A stretch of DNA of 24,303 nucleotides from Fimbriimonadaceae bacterium (GTDB taxonomy: Bacteria > Armatimonadota > Fimbriimonadia > Fimbriimonadales > Fimbriimonadaceae), in contig JAIBBE010000087.1 in the NCBI GenBank assembly GCA_019694835.1, positions 1-24,303 on the forward strand, read 5' to 3'. This document shows, piece by piece, positions 1-10,570 of the stretch. The notes under the pieces are model-generated. The model was not told where the DNA came from and did not search any database. It saw nothing but the letters and a program-made list of their open reading frames with translations. Position 1 is the first letter of the stretch, and each line of letters opens with the position of its first letter. A program made the translations under genes and the position numbers.

Positions 1-2900
1 GTCCGCAGCACTGCGGGATAGGCCTTGAGCGGATCATCGGGGGGCAGATGGGTCTCGAGCAGGTCGGCGATCGCGGTCAGTGTCGCCGCTCCTTCTTGGG
101 GATGGTCGCCACCGGCCAGCGGCAACTCGAATTCCATCTCGACTAGGCGGTCGGCGGTCTCAACTGCACCGAGAGTTCCTCCTGGGATGGGCGTCGCCAT
201 CACAGCGCTCAGCGCTGCGGCCAGTTGGTCGACGTCCACGTTCGCTGATCGACGCGTGACAACCTCGCGGGTTCGTGCCCGCACCTCGATAGCCAGATCT
301 GTCACCGAGGTGTCGACGCGCTGCAGGACTTCGTGCACGAGGATGCCGAACGTGGTCCCGCCGGCGAAGTCATTCATCAGTGATGGTGCGGAGTTCTCCG
401 AAGGAGCCGCGGTGTCCGGTTCGTTGGGTCTCGGCGGTTCGTCGACCAGACCGGCATCCTCGGCTTCGCTGAGAACCCGTGTTGCCGGGTCATCATGGTT
501 GGTGAGGCGCGTGTATGAGGTTCGCTGCCAGGACCAGTCCAGCGCCCGGGTGAAGGTCGCGCACTCCAGCGCCTCCCCGTCGTGGCCCCTTGGGGGTAAG
601 GCAACGGACCCTGTCGCGGGTGGTATGGCCTCGACGGTCACGAAGTCCGCGACCCGTTCAGCCCACTGGGCGAGCCGGGTGCCCAGCGTTGTTTCCTGTG
701 GGAGTGCAGGTTTGGGATCGGGCTGCGCCTGCCCGTCGGTTCGGCCGAACAAGAGCCGGTGCAACGGCGAGCAGCGGGTGTTCTTATCAGTGGGCGCCCA
801 CCATGCCACCACGCGGCTCTGCGCGCGGGTAGCCGCGACGTAGAACACCCTCAATTCCTCGCCGGCCTCCTCGAGCCGGTGGACGGCGAGCCGCTCGGCA
901 TAACCGGGTCCGTCTTTTCCGCCGACATCACGCTGCCGCCGGCCTCCTGCGTGAAACAGAAACGTGTCGGGCTTATCCCGTTCAAAAAGGTCCCAGCAGT
1001 ACGGCAGGTAAACGATCGGGAATTGAAGGCCCTTGGAGGTGTGGATGGTGATCACTCGGACCGCAGCCGCCTCGCGGTCCAGCAGCCGGCTGCGATCCGA
1101 CGTCGCCGCGTTCCGTTCTTCGGCGCAGCGATTCGCCAGCCATGCGGTTAACGACGCCAGACCGAGTCGGTCGGCGGTGACGGCGCGATTCATCAGCTGG
1201 GCCAGGTGGCGGAGATCGGTCAGGATACGCTCGCCGCCTTCAACGGCCAGCTGTCTGGCATCCAGATCCCGCCAGGCAGCAACCACCTCGAACAGTGCTG
1301 CTGCCCCGAACTTTTCGAACACTTCGACCCAGCCGCGCAACTGACTGCTGAGGGCAGCGACCAGAGTGTCGCCGCCGGCATCGAGCTCGGCAGCGGTGAA
1401 TCCCAGTAGCGGGCTCAGCGCAGCCATCCTGACCAATCCCGCGCGATGGGGCTGTTCGAGGGCGGCCAACAGCCGGTGCCAGGCGGTCGCCGCTTCAGTG
1501 GTGAATACACTGGCGCCGCCGCTCAGCACGCTCGGCACCGATAGGTTCGTTAAGGCGTCGCAAATGAGCGAACCCTGGTCCCGGTTTCGGACCAATACTG
1601 CAATGTCGCTCGGTTCCAGGTCCCGCCAAGTCTCGTCGTCGAGGATCTGCTGGCCGGTTGTCAGTGTTGAGACGATGTCGTCCGCAAGGTCCTCGGCGAT
1701 CCGAGGACGAAGCACTCCTACCCCTGGATTTTTAGACGGGTCCCCAAAGGCCCCGCGGGTCAGGTAGCGCAGCCTCAGCGGCGCTGTCCCGGTAATGCGG
1801 GCGTCCTTGTGGTGTGCTGTGACCGGGTGCACGACGATCTGGTCAGGCCCCAGAGCCGCACCGCCGTAGAGACTATCCAGGGCACGCATCAAGCCCTCGT
1901 CACTGCGACGGTTAACGTCAAGAGCGGAAACATTTCCGGCGACCTCAACCGCTTCCAGGTAGGTCATGACGTCGGCGCCGCGGAAGGCATAGATCGCCTG
2001 CTTGGGATCCCCGACGAGAATCAGCGTCACCGCACCGTGGAAGGCGGCGGAAAGGATGTCCCACTGCAGCGGATCTGTGTCCTGGAATTCGTCGACCAAG
2101 GCGATCCTGTATCGAGACCTGATCCGATCCTGCGCGATCGGCCCGTAGACCGGGTCGGCGAGCGCATCGCGCAGGAGTACTAGAAGATCGTTGTAGTCGC
2201 GCACCCCCAGTAAGCGTTTGCGGCGGTTCAGTTCGGTGCGGGCTGCTTCTGCGAAGGCCACTCGCTCAGCGGCCGGCGTACCCGGATCTGCTTCGGTGGG
2301 AACGATCAGGGCCTGGGGATCCCCGGTCGCGTCGGTGACGATAGTTCGCGCGAGCTTCACCGCCATCGGCGGTGACGCGGCCCTGAAGTAGTCGGCGACG
2401 TAGCGGTCGTCACTCACTTGGCCGACTAGATCGGCGACGTTCTCGCGGAAGGCGGCATCGGGCTGGTAGTCACCGGCGATTCCGACGCCGTCAAGCATCC
2501 TCTGGCAGAACGCGTGCGTGGTGACGATCGTCGCGGTATCGAACTGCGACAGCGCCCGCATCAGCCGCAGACGCCGTTGGGCCACTTCATCATCGGACCC
2601 GGTCGCCAAGTGCGCGATCACCGTATCGTCCGAACTGCGGGCGGAGGGGGGGTCGGATAGCGCCGCAGCGCATGCGGTGAATCGTTCCCGGGCTCGCTCG
2701 CGCAGCTCCTGTGTGGCGGCCCGGCCGAAAGTGACCATCATGATTTCGGCCAGGGGGATGTCGTGTTCGGCCACGAACCTGACTGCCAGGCTCACGATGG
2801 TGTACGTCTTGCCGGTTCCGGCGCTGGCCTCGATTACCCGGGTGCCGGTGGGCAGCGGGCCAGTCAACGCGAACGTCGGAGGGGCGGCCGCGGCAGTCAT
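1..2900 (-). CDS. recB: RecB subunit of RecBCD helicase-nuclease (3' end outside window)
   Basis: RecB is the 3'-5' helicase and nuclease subunit of RecBCD, which unwinds and degrades double-strand DNA ends and prepares them for RecA. I translated this open frame myself; it starts at ATG 2900 and runs off the window after 966 codons. Visible motifs are Walker A (ASAGTGKT, residues 25-32), the UvrD-type Walker B DEFQDTD (270-276) and VGDPKQAIYAFRGAD (from about 296). The FGILVHEVLQ segment near the left edge matches the beginning of the C-terminal nuclease domain. Its DxK catalytic motif would lie outside the window. The ATG overlaps the recC stop (ATGA), so the two genes are translationally coupled. 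As far as I read it, no stop or frameshift breaks the frame. Mycobacterial RecB proteins are about 1,100 residues, so roughly 130 residues are missing here. recD is expected next but cannot be seen. Confidence 0.93.
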   Translation of the reverse strand, partial: MTAAAAPPTFALTGPLPTGTRVIEASAGTGKTYTIVSLAVRFVAEHDIPLAEIMMVTFGRAATQELRERARERFTACAAALSDPPSARSSDDTVIAHLATGSDDEVAQRRLRLMRALSQFDTATIVTTHAFCQRMLDGVGIAGDYQPDAAFRENVADLVGQVSDDRYVADYFRAASPPMAVKLARTIVTDATGDPQALIVPTEADPGTPAAERVAFAEAARTELNRRKRLLGVRDYNDLLVLLRDALADPVYGPIAQDRIRSRYRIALVDEFQDTDPLQWDILSAAFHGAVTLILVGDPKQAIYAFRGADVMTYLEAVEVAGNVSALDVNRRSDEGLMRALDSLYGGAALGPDQIVVHPVTAHHKDARITGTAPLRLRYLTRGAFGDPSKNPGVGVLRPRIAEDLADDIVSTLTTGQQILDDETWRDLEPSDIAVLVRNRDQGSLICDALTNLSVPSVLSGGASVFTTEAATAWHRLLAALEQPHRAGLVRMAALSPLLGFTAAELDAGGDTLVAALSSQLRGWVEVFEKFGAAALFEVVAAWRDLDARQLAVEGGERILTDLRHLAQLMNRAVTADRLGLASLTAWLANRCAEERNAATSDRSRLLDREAAAVRVITIHTSKGLQFPIVYLPYCWDLFERDKPDTFLFHAGGRRQRDVGGKDGPGYAERLAVHRLEEAGEELRVFYVAATRAQSRVVAWWAPTDKNTRCSPLHRLLFGRTDGQAQPDPKPALPQETTLGTRLAQWAERVADFVTVEAIPPATGSVALPPRGHDGEALECATFTRALDWSWQRTSYTRLTNHDDPATRVLSEAEDAGLVDEPPRPNEPDTAAPSENSAPSLMNDFAGGTTFGILVHEVLQRVDTSVTDLAIEVRARTREVVTRRSANVDVDQLAAALSAVMATPIPGGTLGAVETADRLVEMEFELPLAGGDHPQEGAATLTAIADLLETHLPPDDPLKAYPAVLR

Positions 2901-5900
2901 CGCAACATCCGAAATTGCTCGTGGTCAAACAACGGGCCAAAGACACGCAGCGCCAACTGCGCGAATCGGTTTGACGGCTCCTCTGCAGACCAATGTTCCG
3001 AGGCAGGGGCAGATTGGTCCCACCACACCGAGAACGGTGCATCGGATCCATAAACCAAGCTGATGGACTTCTCGTCGTTCTCGCCGGAGTTGCGGAAAGC
3101 TCCGGCGCTCGTCGACGTCCATGCCTTAGCCGCAACAGCATGAGCGTCCTCGGCACTCATCGACTTTCGGCGGGCCGCGTAGGCGTAAGAGGTTTCTGGG
3201 CCAAGTGGCAGCGGCTCACGAAGTCCGGCGGCCCGGATGTCGAGTAACCCGGCGAGTACCCCGGTCGGATCAGTTGGTGCACTTAAAGCAACTTCTTTCC
3301 CGCCCTGATTGTGGCGCCCGATCACCAAGGCGTCGCAGTCAAGACCGTGCGCACAGAGCGCAAGAAGTCGCACCCACCCGGCGATCCGATGCTTGGGCGT
3401 AAGAGTGGAGTACGACGTGCTGATCAGCGTCGTCCCGTAGACATCGCCAATCGTCCCCGTCAGGCGGTAGAGGCCAAGGTCAAGTCCCACATGGACCGAC
3501 CTGCGCTCTTGATCACCAGCTGAGGCGACGGCCGCTCCACTCAACGCAGTCACGACCGTGCTGATTTCGTCGAGCACGGCGATCCCCAGTCGGCCCGGGG
3601 GAAGCGTCCCCCGGCGCAGCTCGGCCTGGCGGGCCGCATCCATCGTCGCCCCAGCAAGCACCTCGCGCAGCAATCGCTCACCGATGTGCCAGCTTGGAAG
3701 GCCCGCCACCGTCAGCGGCAGTGCATCGGCGACCTCGTCCGGATTCCGTGGAAAGCTCACCCCGAGGCGCTGCCGCAAGAATCCCATGGTCGGGTCGGCG
3801 AAGAAGTCGACCAGTTCATCGACTGTCACCTCGTCCTCGGGAACAGGTGCCAGCGGCTCGGGTACAAAATCTGGGACAGGCCGGGTGCCGAGGCGGGCTG
3901 CCACAGCTGCCCTGTGCGCTTGACAGTCGAAGCTGAAAGGCTGCGGCACAACGAAATTCGCGGCATCGAACGGCTGCAACGGCTGACGGGTCACCACCGT
4001 GGCACCGGGTTCGACAGTAGCGGTCACGGCGTCGATGACATCAGCCAGCGGGGCCGGCGGTGGCCGGTGTGCCCCAGAGACCGGGTCGGCGCCGGTGTAG
4101 CAGAACAGCAGGTGATCGGTCGCCGACATCAGCGCGTCCAGCAGCAGTTGACGGTCCTCGCTGCGCGGATCCCGTTCACCCAGGCAAGGATCCAGCGCCA
4201 GGACGTCATCCCCCTCGACGTGTGCCACCCGAGGGAATGCTTCGTCGTCCAGGCCGATCACGGCAACCACCCGGTGCGGTACAAACCTCATCGGCACCAG
4301 TGTGGCGACAGTGATTTCACCAGTGCGAAAATTCGAGCGCGTTGGGCGGGGGCGGAACTCGGCGGCCAGCACCGCCCGCATGTCGGGCAGGGTCAACTCC
4401 GTATCCCCCGCGGATTCGGACACCTCACCGAGAAACCGTCCGGCTTGGTTCCGTTGCCACACATCGGATTCCCCCACCTGGGTGAGAAGATCCAATGCCT
4501 CGGCCAACAGTGCTGACCAAACCTGCGTAGTGTGCGGGCCGCGCAGACCCGCCAGGACGGCATCGAGGCGATCCAGGAATTCGGCGTATCGACCCGCCAG
4601 GTCAACATCGCTGCTCTCGACGTCATCGAGCGGCAGTGCGGTGCCCAACCACACCAAATCGGATTCATCGGCACTCACCCCGAGTAACAACCGGTCGCGG
4701 GCTGTCCCGAAGGTGTTCTGCCGAATACCGGCCAGCCCGAACAGCTCTCGCTGGTCCTCCCCGATCCCCCAACGCGCACCGCCGTCGGCGACCCAGCGTC
4801 GAAGCGTCTCCACGTCTGATTCAGAGAACCCGAACCGGCGCGCCACCGGGTCGACCGCTATCAGGTCAAGCACCTCGCTGGCGGTTACTCTCCCGTCGGC
4901 CAGAGCGAGCAACGTCTGGAGTGTTTGAAGTAGCGGATTCGTGCGGGCCGGGCCCCGGTCGGCCAGCCGCACCCGCAGTCGGTGCCCGGGGTGCGGGGCG
5001 TTCGTAGGCCCGAACGCAGCAGCGATAAGCGGCGCGAACGCATCGACGTCCGGGCACAGAACGATCACGTCGCGGGCCTGCAATGTGGGGTCTTCATTGA
5101 ACAGGTGCAGCAGCGCCTCGCGGAGCACTTCGACCTGGCGGACATGGCCGTGGCAGGCGTGGATTGCGATACTCCCATCCAGCGGAAGGGGTGCTGCCGA
5201 CTTGGCAGGGTCGCGGTCGAGGCGGATGTCGTCCTGCATTCTCCTCAGCACGGTGTCGCCGAGGGATTCCGGCGGGTGGTGGAGGTCCTCGGCGTCCGCG
5301 CTGAGCAGCTGCTGCAACTCCCGCACGTCGCGAGACAGGTTGGTCAGCAACGGATTATTCACCTGTAACGCAGTGCGGTCCTCAGCGCGCCGAATTGCCG
5401 GCCGAAGACCTTGCAAGGTCTGCCACATCGTCGGACTCGGATGGGTCAGCCACAGATGCAGTTCCCGCCCCGCAGCCAGGGCGTCGAAAACGGCCAGCTG
5501 GCTTCGGGTCAGCCTGGTGGGGCCGAACACCGATAACCGCGTCGGAAGGTCGACGACGTGCGGCTGCTCCCGCAACGTCTCACACGCGTCCGCCAGCCGT
5601 TCGGCAGGGCTCGGCGAACCTATCCGGTCCCGCAGCCGTCGCCAAAAGTCGGCCTGCCACAACATGTCATCGCGCAGAGCAACGCCGAAGCCATCGGTGT
5701 CCGCCGACCCGAACCAGTCGACGATCATCGACGGCCGGGCTTCTCCGTAGGAGGTGAACAGCTGCGCCAGCTTCGAAGCCGTCGAGAAGCGTCGCCCCTG
5801 GCGATGCGATGCATCAGGATCGTTACACCCCAGATGATGGGCCAGCATGCCAGCCCACGGCTCGGTGTAACTCTCGTCCATCAACGCCAAGATGGCCCAC

Positions 5901-6193
5901 ACAAGCCTGCTACCCGTCCAGGGGTCGGTTGTCGGGGTCCAGCCGGCCAGCGACGACATCACATCACCGAACAGTTGAGATGGGTTCGGGAACACGATGT
6001 TGGCGGCCACGCCGTCCCGCCCGCGTTCCGCACCCAGACTCAGCGATAGCTGCTGCATCACCCACCGCTCCACGCCCTTCGAGGGCACCGCGATCACCTC
6101 AGGAACAAAAGGGTCAACGGGCAGGTGCGACAGAAGGTCGGCGAGAGGCTCCATCAGAGCATCGGCGCGCTCAGAGCGATGAATCGTCAGCAC
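2897..6193 (-). CDS. recC: RecC subunit of RecBCD exonuclease V
   Basis: RecC holds RecB and RecD together and scans for the recombination hotspot sequence; its helicase folds are catalytically inactive. The N-terminus (LTIHRSERADALMEPL, then SKGVERWVMQQLS) and the segment VPMRFVPHRVVAVIGLDDEAFPR are typical of actinobacterial RecC. The frame is open from a GTG at 6241, but I prefer the GTG at 6193. It has a GGAG ribosome site five bases upstream, the protein begins where RecC homologues begin, and it gives 1,098 residues, close to the mycobacterial length. The stop overlaps the recB ATG by four bases. The gene follows hsdR on the same strand with only 84 bases between, too few to hold an obvious separate promoter and terminator. 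Read-through from the restriction operon is therefore possible. Confidence 0.93.
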   Translation of the reverse strand: MLTIHRSERADALMEPLADLLSHLPVDPFVPEVIAVPSKGVERWVMQQLSLSLGAERGRDGVAANIVFPNPSQLFGDVMSSLAGWTPTTDPWTGSRLVWAILALMDESYTEPWAGMLAHHLGCNDPDASHRQGRRFSTASKLAQLFTSYGEARPSMIVDWFGSADTDGFGVALRDDMLWQADFWRRLRDRIGSPSPAERLADACETLREQPHVVDLPTRLSVFGPTRLTRSQLAVFDALAAGRELHLWLTHPSPTMWQTLQGLRPAIRRAEDRTALQVNNPLLTNLSRDVRELQQLLSADAEDLHHPPESLGDTVLRRMQDDIRLDRDPAKSAAPLPLDGSIAIHACHGHVRQVEVLREALLHLFNEDPTLQARDVIVLCPDVDAFAPLIAAAFGPTNAPHPGHRLRVRLADRGPARTNPLLQTLQTLLALADGRVTASEVLDLIAVDPVARRFGFSESDVETLRRWVADGGARWGIGEDQRELFGLAGIRQNTFGTARDRLLLGVSADESDLVWLGTALPLDDVESSDVDLAGRYAEFLDRLDAVLAGLRGPHTTQVWSALLAEALDLLTQVGESDVWQRNQAGRFLGEVSESAGDTELTLPDMRAVLAAEFRPRPTRSNFRTGEITVATLVPMRFVPHRVVAVIGLDDEAFPRVAHVEGDDVLALDPCLGERDPRSEDRQLLLDALMSATDHLLFCYTGADPVSGAHRPPPAPLADVIDAVTATVEPGATVVTRQPLQPFDAANFVVPQPFSFDCQAHRAAVAARLGTRPVPDFVPEPLAPVPEDEVTVDELVDFFADPTMGFLRQRLGVSFPRNPDEVADALPLTVAGLPSWHIGERLLREVLAGATMDAARQAELRRGTLPPGRLGIAVLDEISTVVTALSGAAVASAGDQERRSVHVGLDLGLYRLTGTIGDVYGTTLISTSYSTLTPKHRIAGWVRLLALCAHGLDCDALVIGRHNQGGKEVALSAPTDPTGVLAGLLDIRAAGLREPLPLGPETSYAYAARRKSMSAEDAHAVAAKAWTSTSAGAFRNSGENDEKSISLVYGSDAPFSVWWDQSAPASEHWSAEEPSNRFAQLALRVFGPLFDHEQFRMLR

Positions 6194-6277
6194 AGGCTCT
6201 CCAGAAGCGGACCTGCCGACGCCCCCCAACCATGGGGACACTCAGCAGCACCAGCCGATGCTCCATGGGTGAAAAAC

Positions 6278-9200
6278 TCAGGCAACTGCGTGTGCGAAGA
6301 GCTCGGCCTGTTGCATCACAAGGTCAATCGCGGCTGGCCTCTTGTCCGGAGGGTAACCGTAGCGAATTAGCAAACGCCGGATCGTCGCGCGCATACGTGC
6401 CCTTACTTGTTCCTTTTCGCTCCAATCGATGGTTGCGTTGTTGCGGACTGATTCGACAAGCTCGCGTGCGATCTTCTTCAAGGTTTCGTCGCCCATCTCA
6501 AGGACCGCAGAGTCGTTTTGGCATATGGCGTCATAGAAGGCGATCTCATCCGTACCGAGACCGAGTTCCTTACCACGGTCGTACTCATGCTTTAGCTGCT
6601 TTGCCAGTGCCACCAATTCAGCCACGACCGCCGCCGCATCCAGCGCGTGATTTTGATAGCGCAGAACCGAATTGGCGAGCATTTCTGAGAAAGCCCTTCC
6701 GGCAACGACATTGCGCTTTCCAACGGCCTTAATCTCCTCCGCAAGGAGCCGTTTCAACATCTCGAGCTGCAAGTTGGGGTGATCACTACCGCGGAATTTT
6801 TCAATGAAGTCTTCATCGATGAGAGATAAGTCGGGCTGTTCCATCCCGGTTTCGGCATAGATGTCGATCACGCCTGAACCCGAGATGTTCTCGGACACGA
6901 TTTGCTTGATTGCTACGTCCAACTCCGCATGGGAGTCAACGCCTTCTCGGTCGGTGCCTTCAATCTTGGAGATAGAGGCACGGACCGCCTCGGTGAAGGC
7001 GACGTCCTCTCGGATCGAAAGCGCTTCATCTGCGGGAACACAGATGGCGAAAAGCGACATGATCCGACGAGCATGGGCCATGAAACGGCACTTGAGGCAC
7101 GGCGAGTCTTTGGCGCACGGCGCCTCCGGCGACCCTGGGTGGTGCCCCAGCAGCCAGTCGGCTGTTCCGGCGACTGCCCGCAGATAAGCCTTGTCTCCGC
7201 CACCCGCTAGTACTTCGCGCCATGGATGACCGCTCAGGATGGCGCAGACAACTTCGTGCTCCTCGATGAGCGAAGGGATCGCCTGGTCGCGTAGGTCCTG
7301 GCCGAGCTCTTGGCGGTCCTTGTCCCGTTTGGTGTAGTCGGCCAGAGCGGCCTTGAGGTCCTCGGCGATTCCGATGTAGTCGACTACTAAGCCAGCCGGC
7401 TTGTCCCTAAAGGTCCGGTTGACACGGGCGATCGCCTGCATCAGGGGTGCCCCGCGCATCGGTTTATCAACGTACATCGTGTGCATCGATGGCGAATCAA
7501 AGCCGGTCAACCACATGTCGCGCACAATGACCAACTCGAGCGGGTCGTTGGGGTCCTTGGCACGGTTCTTGATCTGCCGCAGCGTTTCCTTCGGATAGAT
7601 GTGCGGTTGAAGGGGCGCGTCGTCCGACGCTGAGCCAGTGATAACGACTTTGATCCGTCCCTGCGCTGGATCGTCGGAGCCCCATTCCGGACGCAGTCGA
7701 ACGATCTCGTTGTAGAACGCCACGGCAATCCGCCGCGACATCGCGACAACCATGCCCTTACCGGCGAGAGCTTCCCGCCTCATCTCCCAATGCTCAACGA
7801 TGTCCGCGGCTAGTTCACGAATCCGCTTATCAGAGCCGACGATCGCTTCAACCCGGCCCCATCGAGTCTTTAGTCGCTCCTGGGCTTCCTCTTCAGTTCC
7901 CGAGGTTGCCTCGGCAAAAGCGTCGTCCAGAGCCTGGTGAGTCTCCGCCGGCAGTTCGACCTTGGCCAGTCGCGGCTCGTAATACACCTTCACCGTCGCG
8001 CCGTCAGTCACTGCCTGCGTGAGGTCGTAGACGTCGATGTATTCGCCAAAGACTTGGCGCGTGGAACGGTCCGAAGATTCGATCGGGGTGCCGGTGAACC
8101 CGATATAGGTGGCATTGGGCAGTCCATCACGTAGATGACGAGCGAACCCATCCACAAAGTCGTAGTTAGAGCGGTGCGCCTCGTCGACTACAACGACGAT
8201 GTTGACCCGGTCAGAGAGCAATGGAAACTGCTTGCCCTCCTGCCTGTCGGATTGCGACAGACCAAACTTCTGGATTGTCGAGAAGACGATCCCACCGCCT
8301 TCACGTGCCTGTAGGAGGCTCTTGAGGTGGTCTCGGGACTCTGCCTGGACCGGCGACTCCGGAAGCGGAGAACCTAATTTTGATCCTGCGAACACCTCGT
8401 CGAAAAGCTGGTCGTCAAGATCGTTTCGGTCGGTGAGCACCACGACGGTCGGATTCTCCATCGCGGGGTGGCGGGCGAGCTTCCCTGCGTAGAAAAGCAT
8501 CTCCAGGCTCTTGCCTGAACCCTGCGTGTGCCAGACGACGCCGGCCCGACCATCGCCCTCGACAGCCTCAACCGTGCAATCAACGGCCTTGCGGACTGCC
8601 CAGTACTGGTGGTATTTCGCGACGAGTTTCGCCATCTTCTTGCCCTCGCCGTAGACGGCGATGAAGTTGCGTATCAGATCCAGAAGCACACCATGTTGGA
8701 ACATCCCCCGTAGTAAGACTTCGTATTGCGGCCACCCGCTCGGCGCGACTTCTCGGCCATCAAATGTTTTCCATGGCGCGTAATGCTCCCAGCCTGCTGT
8801 GAACGAACCTGCCCGTGCCTGTAGGCCATCGGAAATCACTGTTACTTGGTTCCAGATGAACGCATCCGGAATGTCATTGCGATAGGTCTGAATCTGGTTG
8901 AACGCCCCGCGCAGCGTTGCGTTGGGGTCGCCCGGCCGCTTGAGCTCCATTAGGACGACCGGTAGACCATTGATGAAAAGAACGACGTCAGGACGGCGCT
9001 CGCGGGTGCCAAGAACGGTGAACTGATTCACAGCGAGGAAGTCGTTGTTCGTTGGATCTTCGAAGTCGATCAAACGTGCTCGTGCTGAACGCACATTGCC
9101 GTCCGCGGCTCTGAAGTCCGCCGGAACGCCCTCAACTAGATGGCGGTACGTGCGCCAGTTTTCCGACTCCACTGATTGAGATTCCGGTCGCAACGCTGTC

Positions 9201-9418
9201 TTCACAACGTCGTCTACAGCATCCATCGGCAGTGCTGGATTTAGTCGTACTACGGCTTCCCGCAAACGGTCGACGAGAACGACCTCGCGGTAGTCGTTGC
9301 GCTCGGCTGCAATGCTGCCTGGCGCTATATCGGGTCCGTGCAGGATTGCCCAGCCCAACTCTGCCAGCAGATCGAGCACAGCGCCTTCAAGACCAACCTC
9401 CTGCATAGCGGGACTCAT
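6278..9418 (-). CDS. hsdR: Type I restriction enzyme, R subunit (HsdR)
   Basis: HsdR is the motor and nuclease subunit of a type I restriction-modification complex. It translocates DNA with ATP and cuts far from the unmethylated recognition site. The 1,046-residue protein has the N-terminal PD-(D/E)xK nuclease (D144, E158 and K160 in RRPDVV...LMELKRP). The SF2 motor follows, with motif I TQGSGKS (298-304), motif II DEAH (412-415), FTGTP (441-445) and motif [12 protein letters not shown] (from 661). All key residues are present and the length is normal for the family, so it looks active. The C-terminal helical region binds the methylase core in relatives. A cysteine cluster (C768, C773, C776) lies between motor and C-terminal domain. 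The ATG overlaps the hsdS stop (ATGA), placing it third in hsdM-hsdS-hsdR. Confidence 0.96.
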   Translation of the reverse strand: MSPAMQEVGLEGAVLDLLAELGWAILHGPDIAPGSIAAERNDYREVVLVDRLREAVVRLNPALPMDAVDDVVKTALRPESQSVESENWRTYRHLVEGVPADFRAADGNVRSARARLIDFEDPTNNDFLAVNQFTVLGTRERRPDVVLFINGLPVVLMELKRPGDPNATLRGAFNQIQTYRNDIPDAFIWNQVTVISDGLQARAGSFTAGWEHYAPWKTFDGREVAPSGWPQYEVLLRGMFQHGVLLDLIRNFIAVYGEGKKMAKLVAKYHQYWAVRKAVDCTVEAVEGDGRAGVVWHTQGSGKSLEMLFYAGKLARHPAMENPTVVVLTDRNDLDDQLFDEVFAGSKLGSPLPESPVQAESRDHLKSLLQAREGGGIVFSTIQKFGLSQSDRQEGKQFPLLSDRVNIVVVVDEAHRSNYDFVDGFARHLRDGLPNATYIGFTGTPIESSDRSTRQVFGEYIDVYDLTQAVTDGATVKVYYEPRLAKVELPAETHQALDDAFAEATSGTEEEAQERLKTRWGRVEAIVGSDKRIRELAADIVEHWEMRREALAGKGMVVAMSRRIAVAFYNEIVRLRPEWGSDDPAQGRIKVVITGSASDDAPLQPHIYPKETLRQIKNRAKDPNDPLELVIVRDMWLTGFDSPSMHTMYVDKPMRGAPLMQAIARVNRTFRDKPAGLVVDYIGIAEDLKAALADYTKRDKDRQELGQDLRDQAIPSLIEEHEVVCAILSGHPWREVLAGGGDKAYLRAVAGTADWLLGHHPGSPEAPCAKDSPCLKCRFMAHARRIMSLFAICVPADEALSIREDVAFTEAVRASISKIEGTDREGVDSHAELDVAIKQIVSENISGSGVIDIYAETGMEQPDLSLIDEDFIEKFRGSDHPNLQLEMLKRLLAEEIKAVGKRNVVAGRAFSEMLANSVLRYQNHALDAAAVVAELVALAKQLKHEYDRGKELGLGTDEIAFYDAICQNDSAVLEMGDETLKKIARELVESVRNNATIDWSEKEQVRARMRATIRRLLIRYGYPPDKRPAAIDLVMQQAELFAHAVA

Positions 9419-10566
9419 GCGACTACCCGCCCCGACATCAATAATGGGAGCAGTTCATTGCGGGTCCTATTGAGTTGCTCGATCTCGAGCCCACACTGCA
9501 GAGACTCGTCCCAAAGCGGGGCAATTACCTCGTCGAGTCTTTCGATTTCGTCGAGCAACGGAACTGGTACTTCAGCGTCCAGATGCTCACGCTTGATGTG
9601 TCCCATAGTCGTGGCCTTGTCGGCTGCGAGGCTAAGGAACCAAGGCAGTTGATGCTCGATCAGTGAAAAGACAAGCCACGCAGGATAATTTTGCTTCGGG
9701 ATTACCTTGAAGACGTGTTGGTTCACTAGGCCCTCTTCCCACATCCAGCGACCAACCATCAATGACCCGGACCAAACGAACAGCACATCACCGGCACGAG
9801 CGATATTTTCATCAGCGGCGACTGCATCGGTTCGCACCGTCCCAGACCCAGGTCCGCCACGTACTTCTGGTGTTCGAATTATGGGTCGGCCTGCACCCGT
9901 AGCGTTTTTGGTGAAGTTCTTACCATTCACAAACGTTGCGAGTTGGGATAGCGGGACTGACTTAGTAGTGCCTCTGAGAGCTTCGCCAATTAATGCGCGG
10001 CGTAACGCTGTGCAGCTCAATAAGGTATGCCGATTAACTTCGATTAGATCGTCGAGAGAAGCCAGAACACCCGCTATACGGCGCTGCTCCTCCAAGTTGT
10101 CGTGGATTGTGAAGCGCAGCCGGCTGAAGTCACCTTTCTTGAAGTGCGGTATGAGAGTACCAACGTGCATGCTACGAATGCCGGCTTGCACGTCCGGTGC
10201 GAGAAGCCGGTAGTAAAGGTAGGACGGAAGGACAACGGATCTGTCCGCACGAAGCGCAACCATGTCCTGCGCGATGCAGTAAGGCACAGGATCGGGTACT
10301 ACTGCGACTCGTCCCGGCGAACCCTTGCACACGAAAAGCACATCGCCGGGTTGGGGGTGGGCGCGGAACCAGTTCTTGTAAGTTGCCTCGTCAACGAACC
10401 GGACGTTCTCAAACACTGCTTCCCGCCGACCAGGCTTGACGCAGTTCGTTGCGATTAGAGGGAACCCCTCACTGGTGACGGGACAGGTTCGCCCACGGTT
10501 GTCGACCACGAATTCCAGTAAATCGGTGAGGGCTCTTGGCGTCATACCCGAGGGATCGGTAACCAT
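9415..10566 (-). CDS. hsdS: Type I restriction-modification specificity subunit (HsdS)
   Basis: HsdS sets the DNA target of the type I complex through two target recognition domains (TRDs). Numbered from the ATG at 10566 (383 residues), TRD1 spans roughly 5-155. A conserved helical spacer follows (about 158-198, with NLEEQRRIAGVLASLDDLIE). TRD2 covers about 205-345, and a second helical repeat (EIERLDEVIAPLW, then LNRTRNELLPLLMSG) closes the protein. The two-TRD, two-spacer layout implies a bipartite recognition sequence that cannot be predicted from here. The frame also opens at ATG 10599, overlapping hsdM by 29 bases. I prefer 10566, four bases after the hsdM stop, although neither start has a convincing ribosome site. 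The stop overlaps the hsdR start. Confidence 0.93.
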   Translation of the reverse strand: MVTDPSGMTPRALTDLLEFVVDNRGRTCPVTSEGFPLIATNCVKPGRREAVFENVRFVDEATYKNWFRAHPQPGDVLFVCKGSPGRVAVVPDPVPYCIAQDMVALRADRSVVLPSYLYYRLLAPDVQAGIRSMHVGTLIPHFKKGDFSRLRFTIHDNLEEQRRIAGVLASLDDLIEVNRHTLLSCTALRRALIGEALRGTTKSVPLSQLATFVNGKNFTKNATGAGRPIIRTPEVRGGPGSGTVRTDAVAADENIARAGDVLFVWSGSLMVGRWMWEEGLVNQHVFKVIPKQNYPAWLVFSLIEHQLPWFLSLAADKATTMGHIKREHLDAEVPVPLLDEIERLDEVIAPLWDESLQCGLEIEQLNRTRNELLPLLMSGRVVA

Positions 10567-10570
10567 GGCG

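Noticed and set aside
6266..6290. GAAAAACTCAG near the hsdR stop is the inverse of CTGAGTTTTTC near 24219-24229, suggesting a left transposon end between recC and hsdR.
   Set aside because: An 11-base match is expected about once by chance when a short region is compared with 24 kb on both strands. The gap has no TGT terminus or TGTCG repeats, and the match covers the end of hsdR.
25..6732. Many long plus-strand open frames opposite recB and recC.
   Set aside because: They are antisense shadows caused by high GC content. Their products are Arg/Ser/Pro-rich with no family features, while the minus-strand frames are well conserved RecB and RecC.
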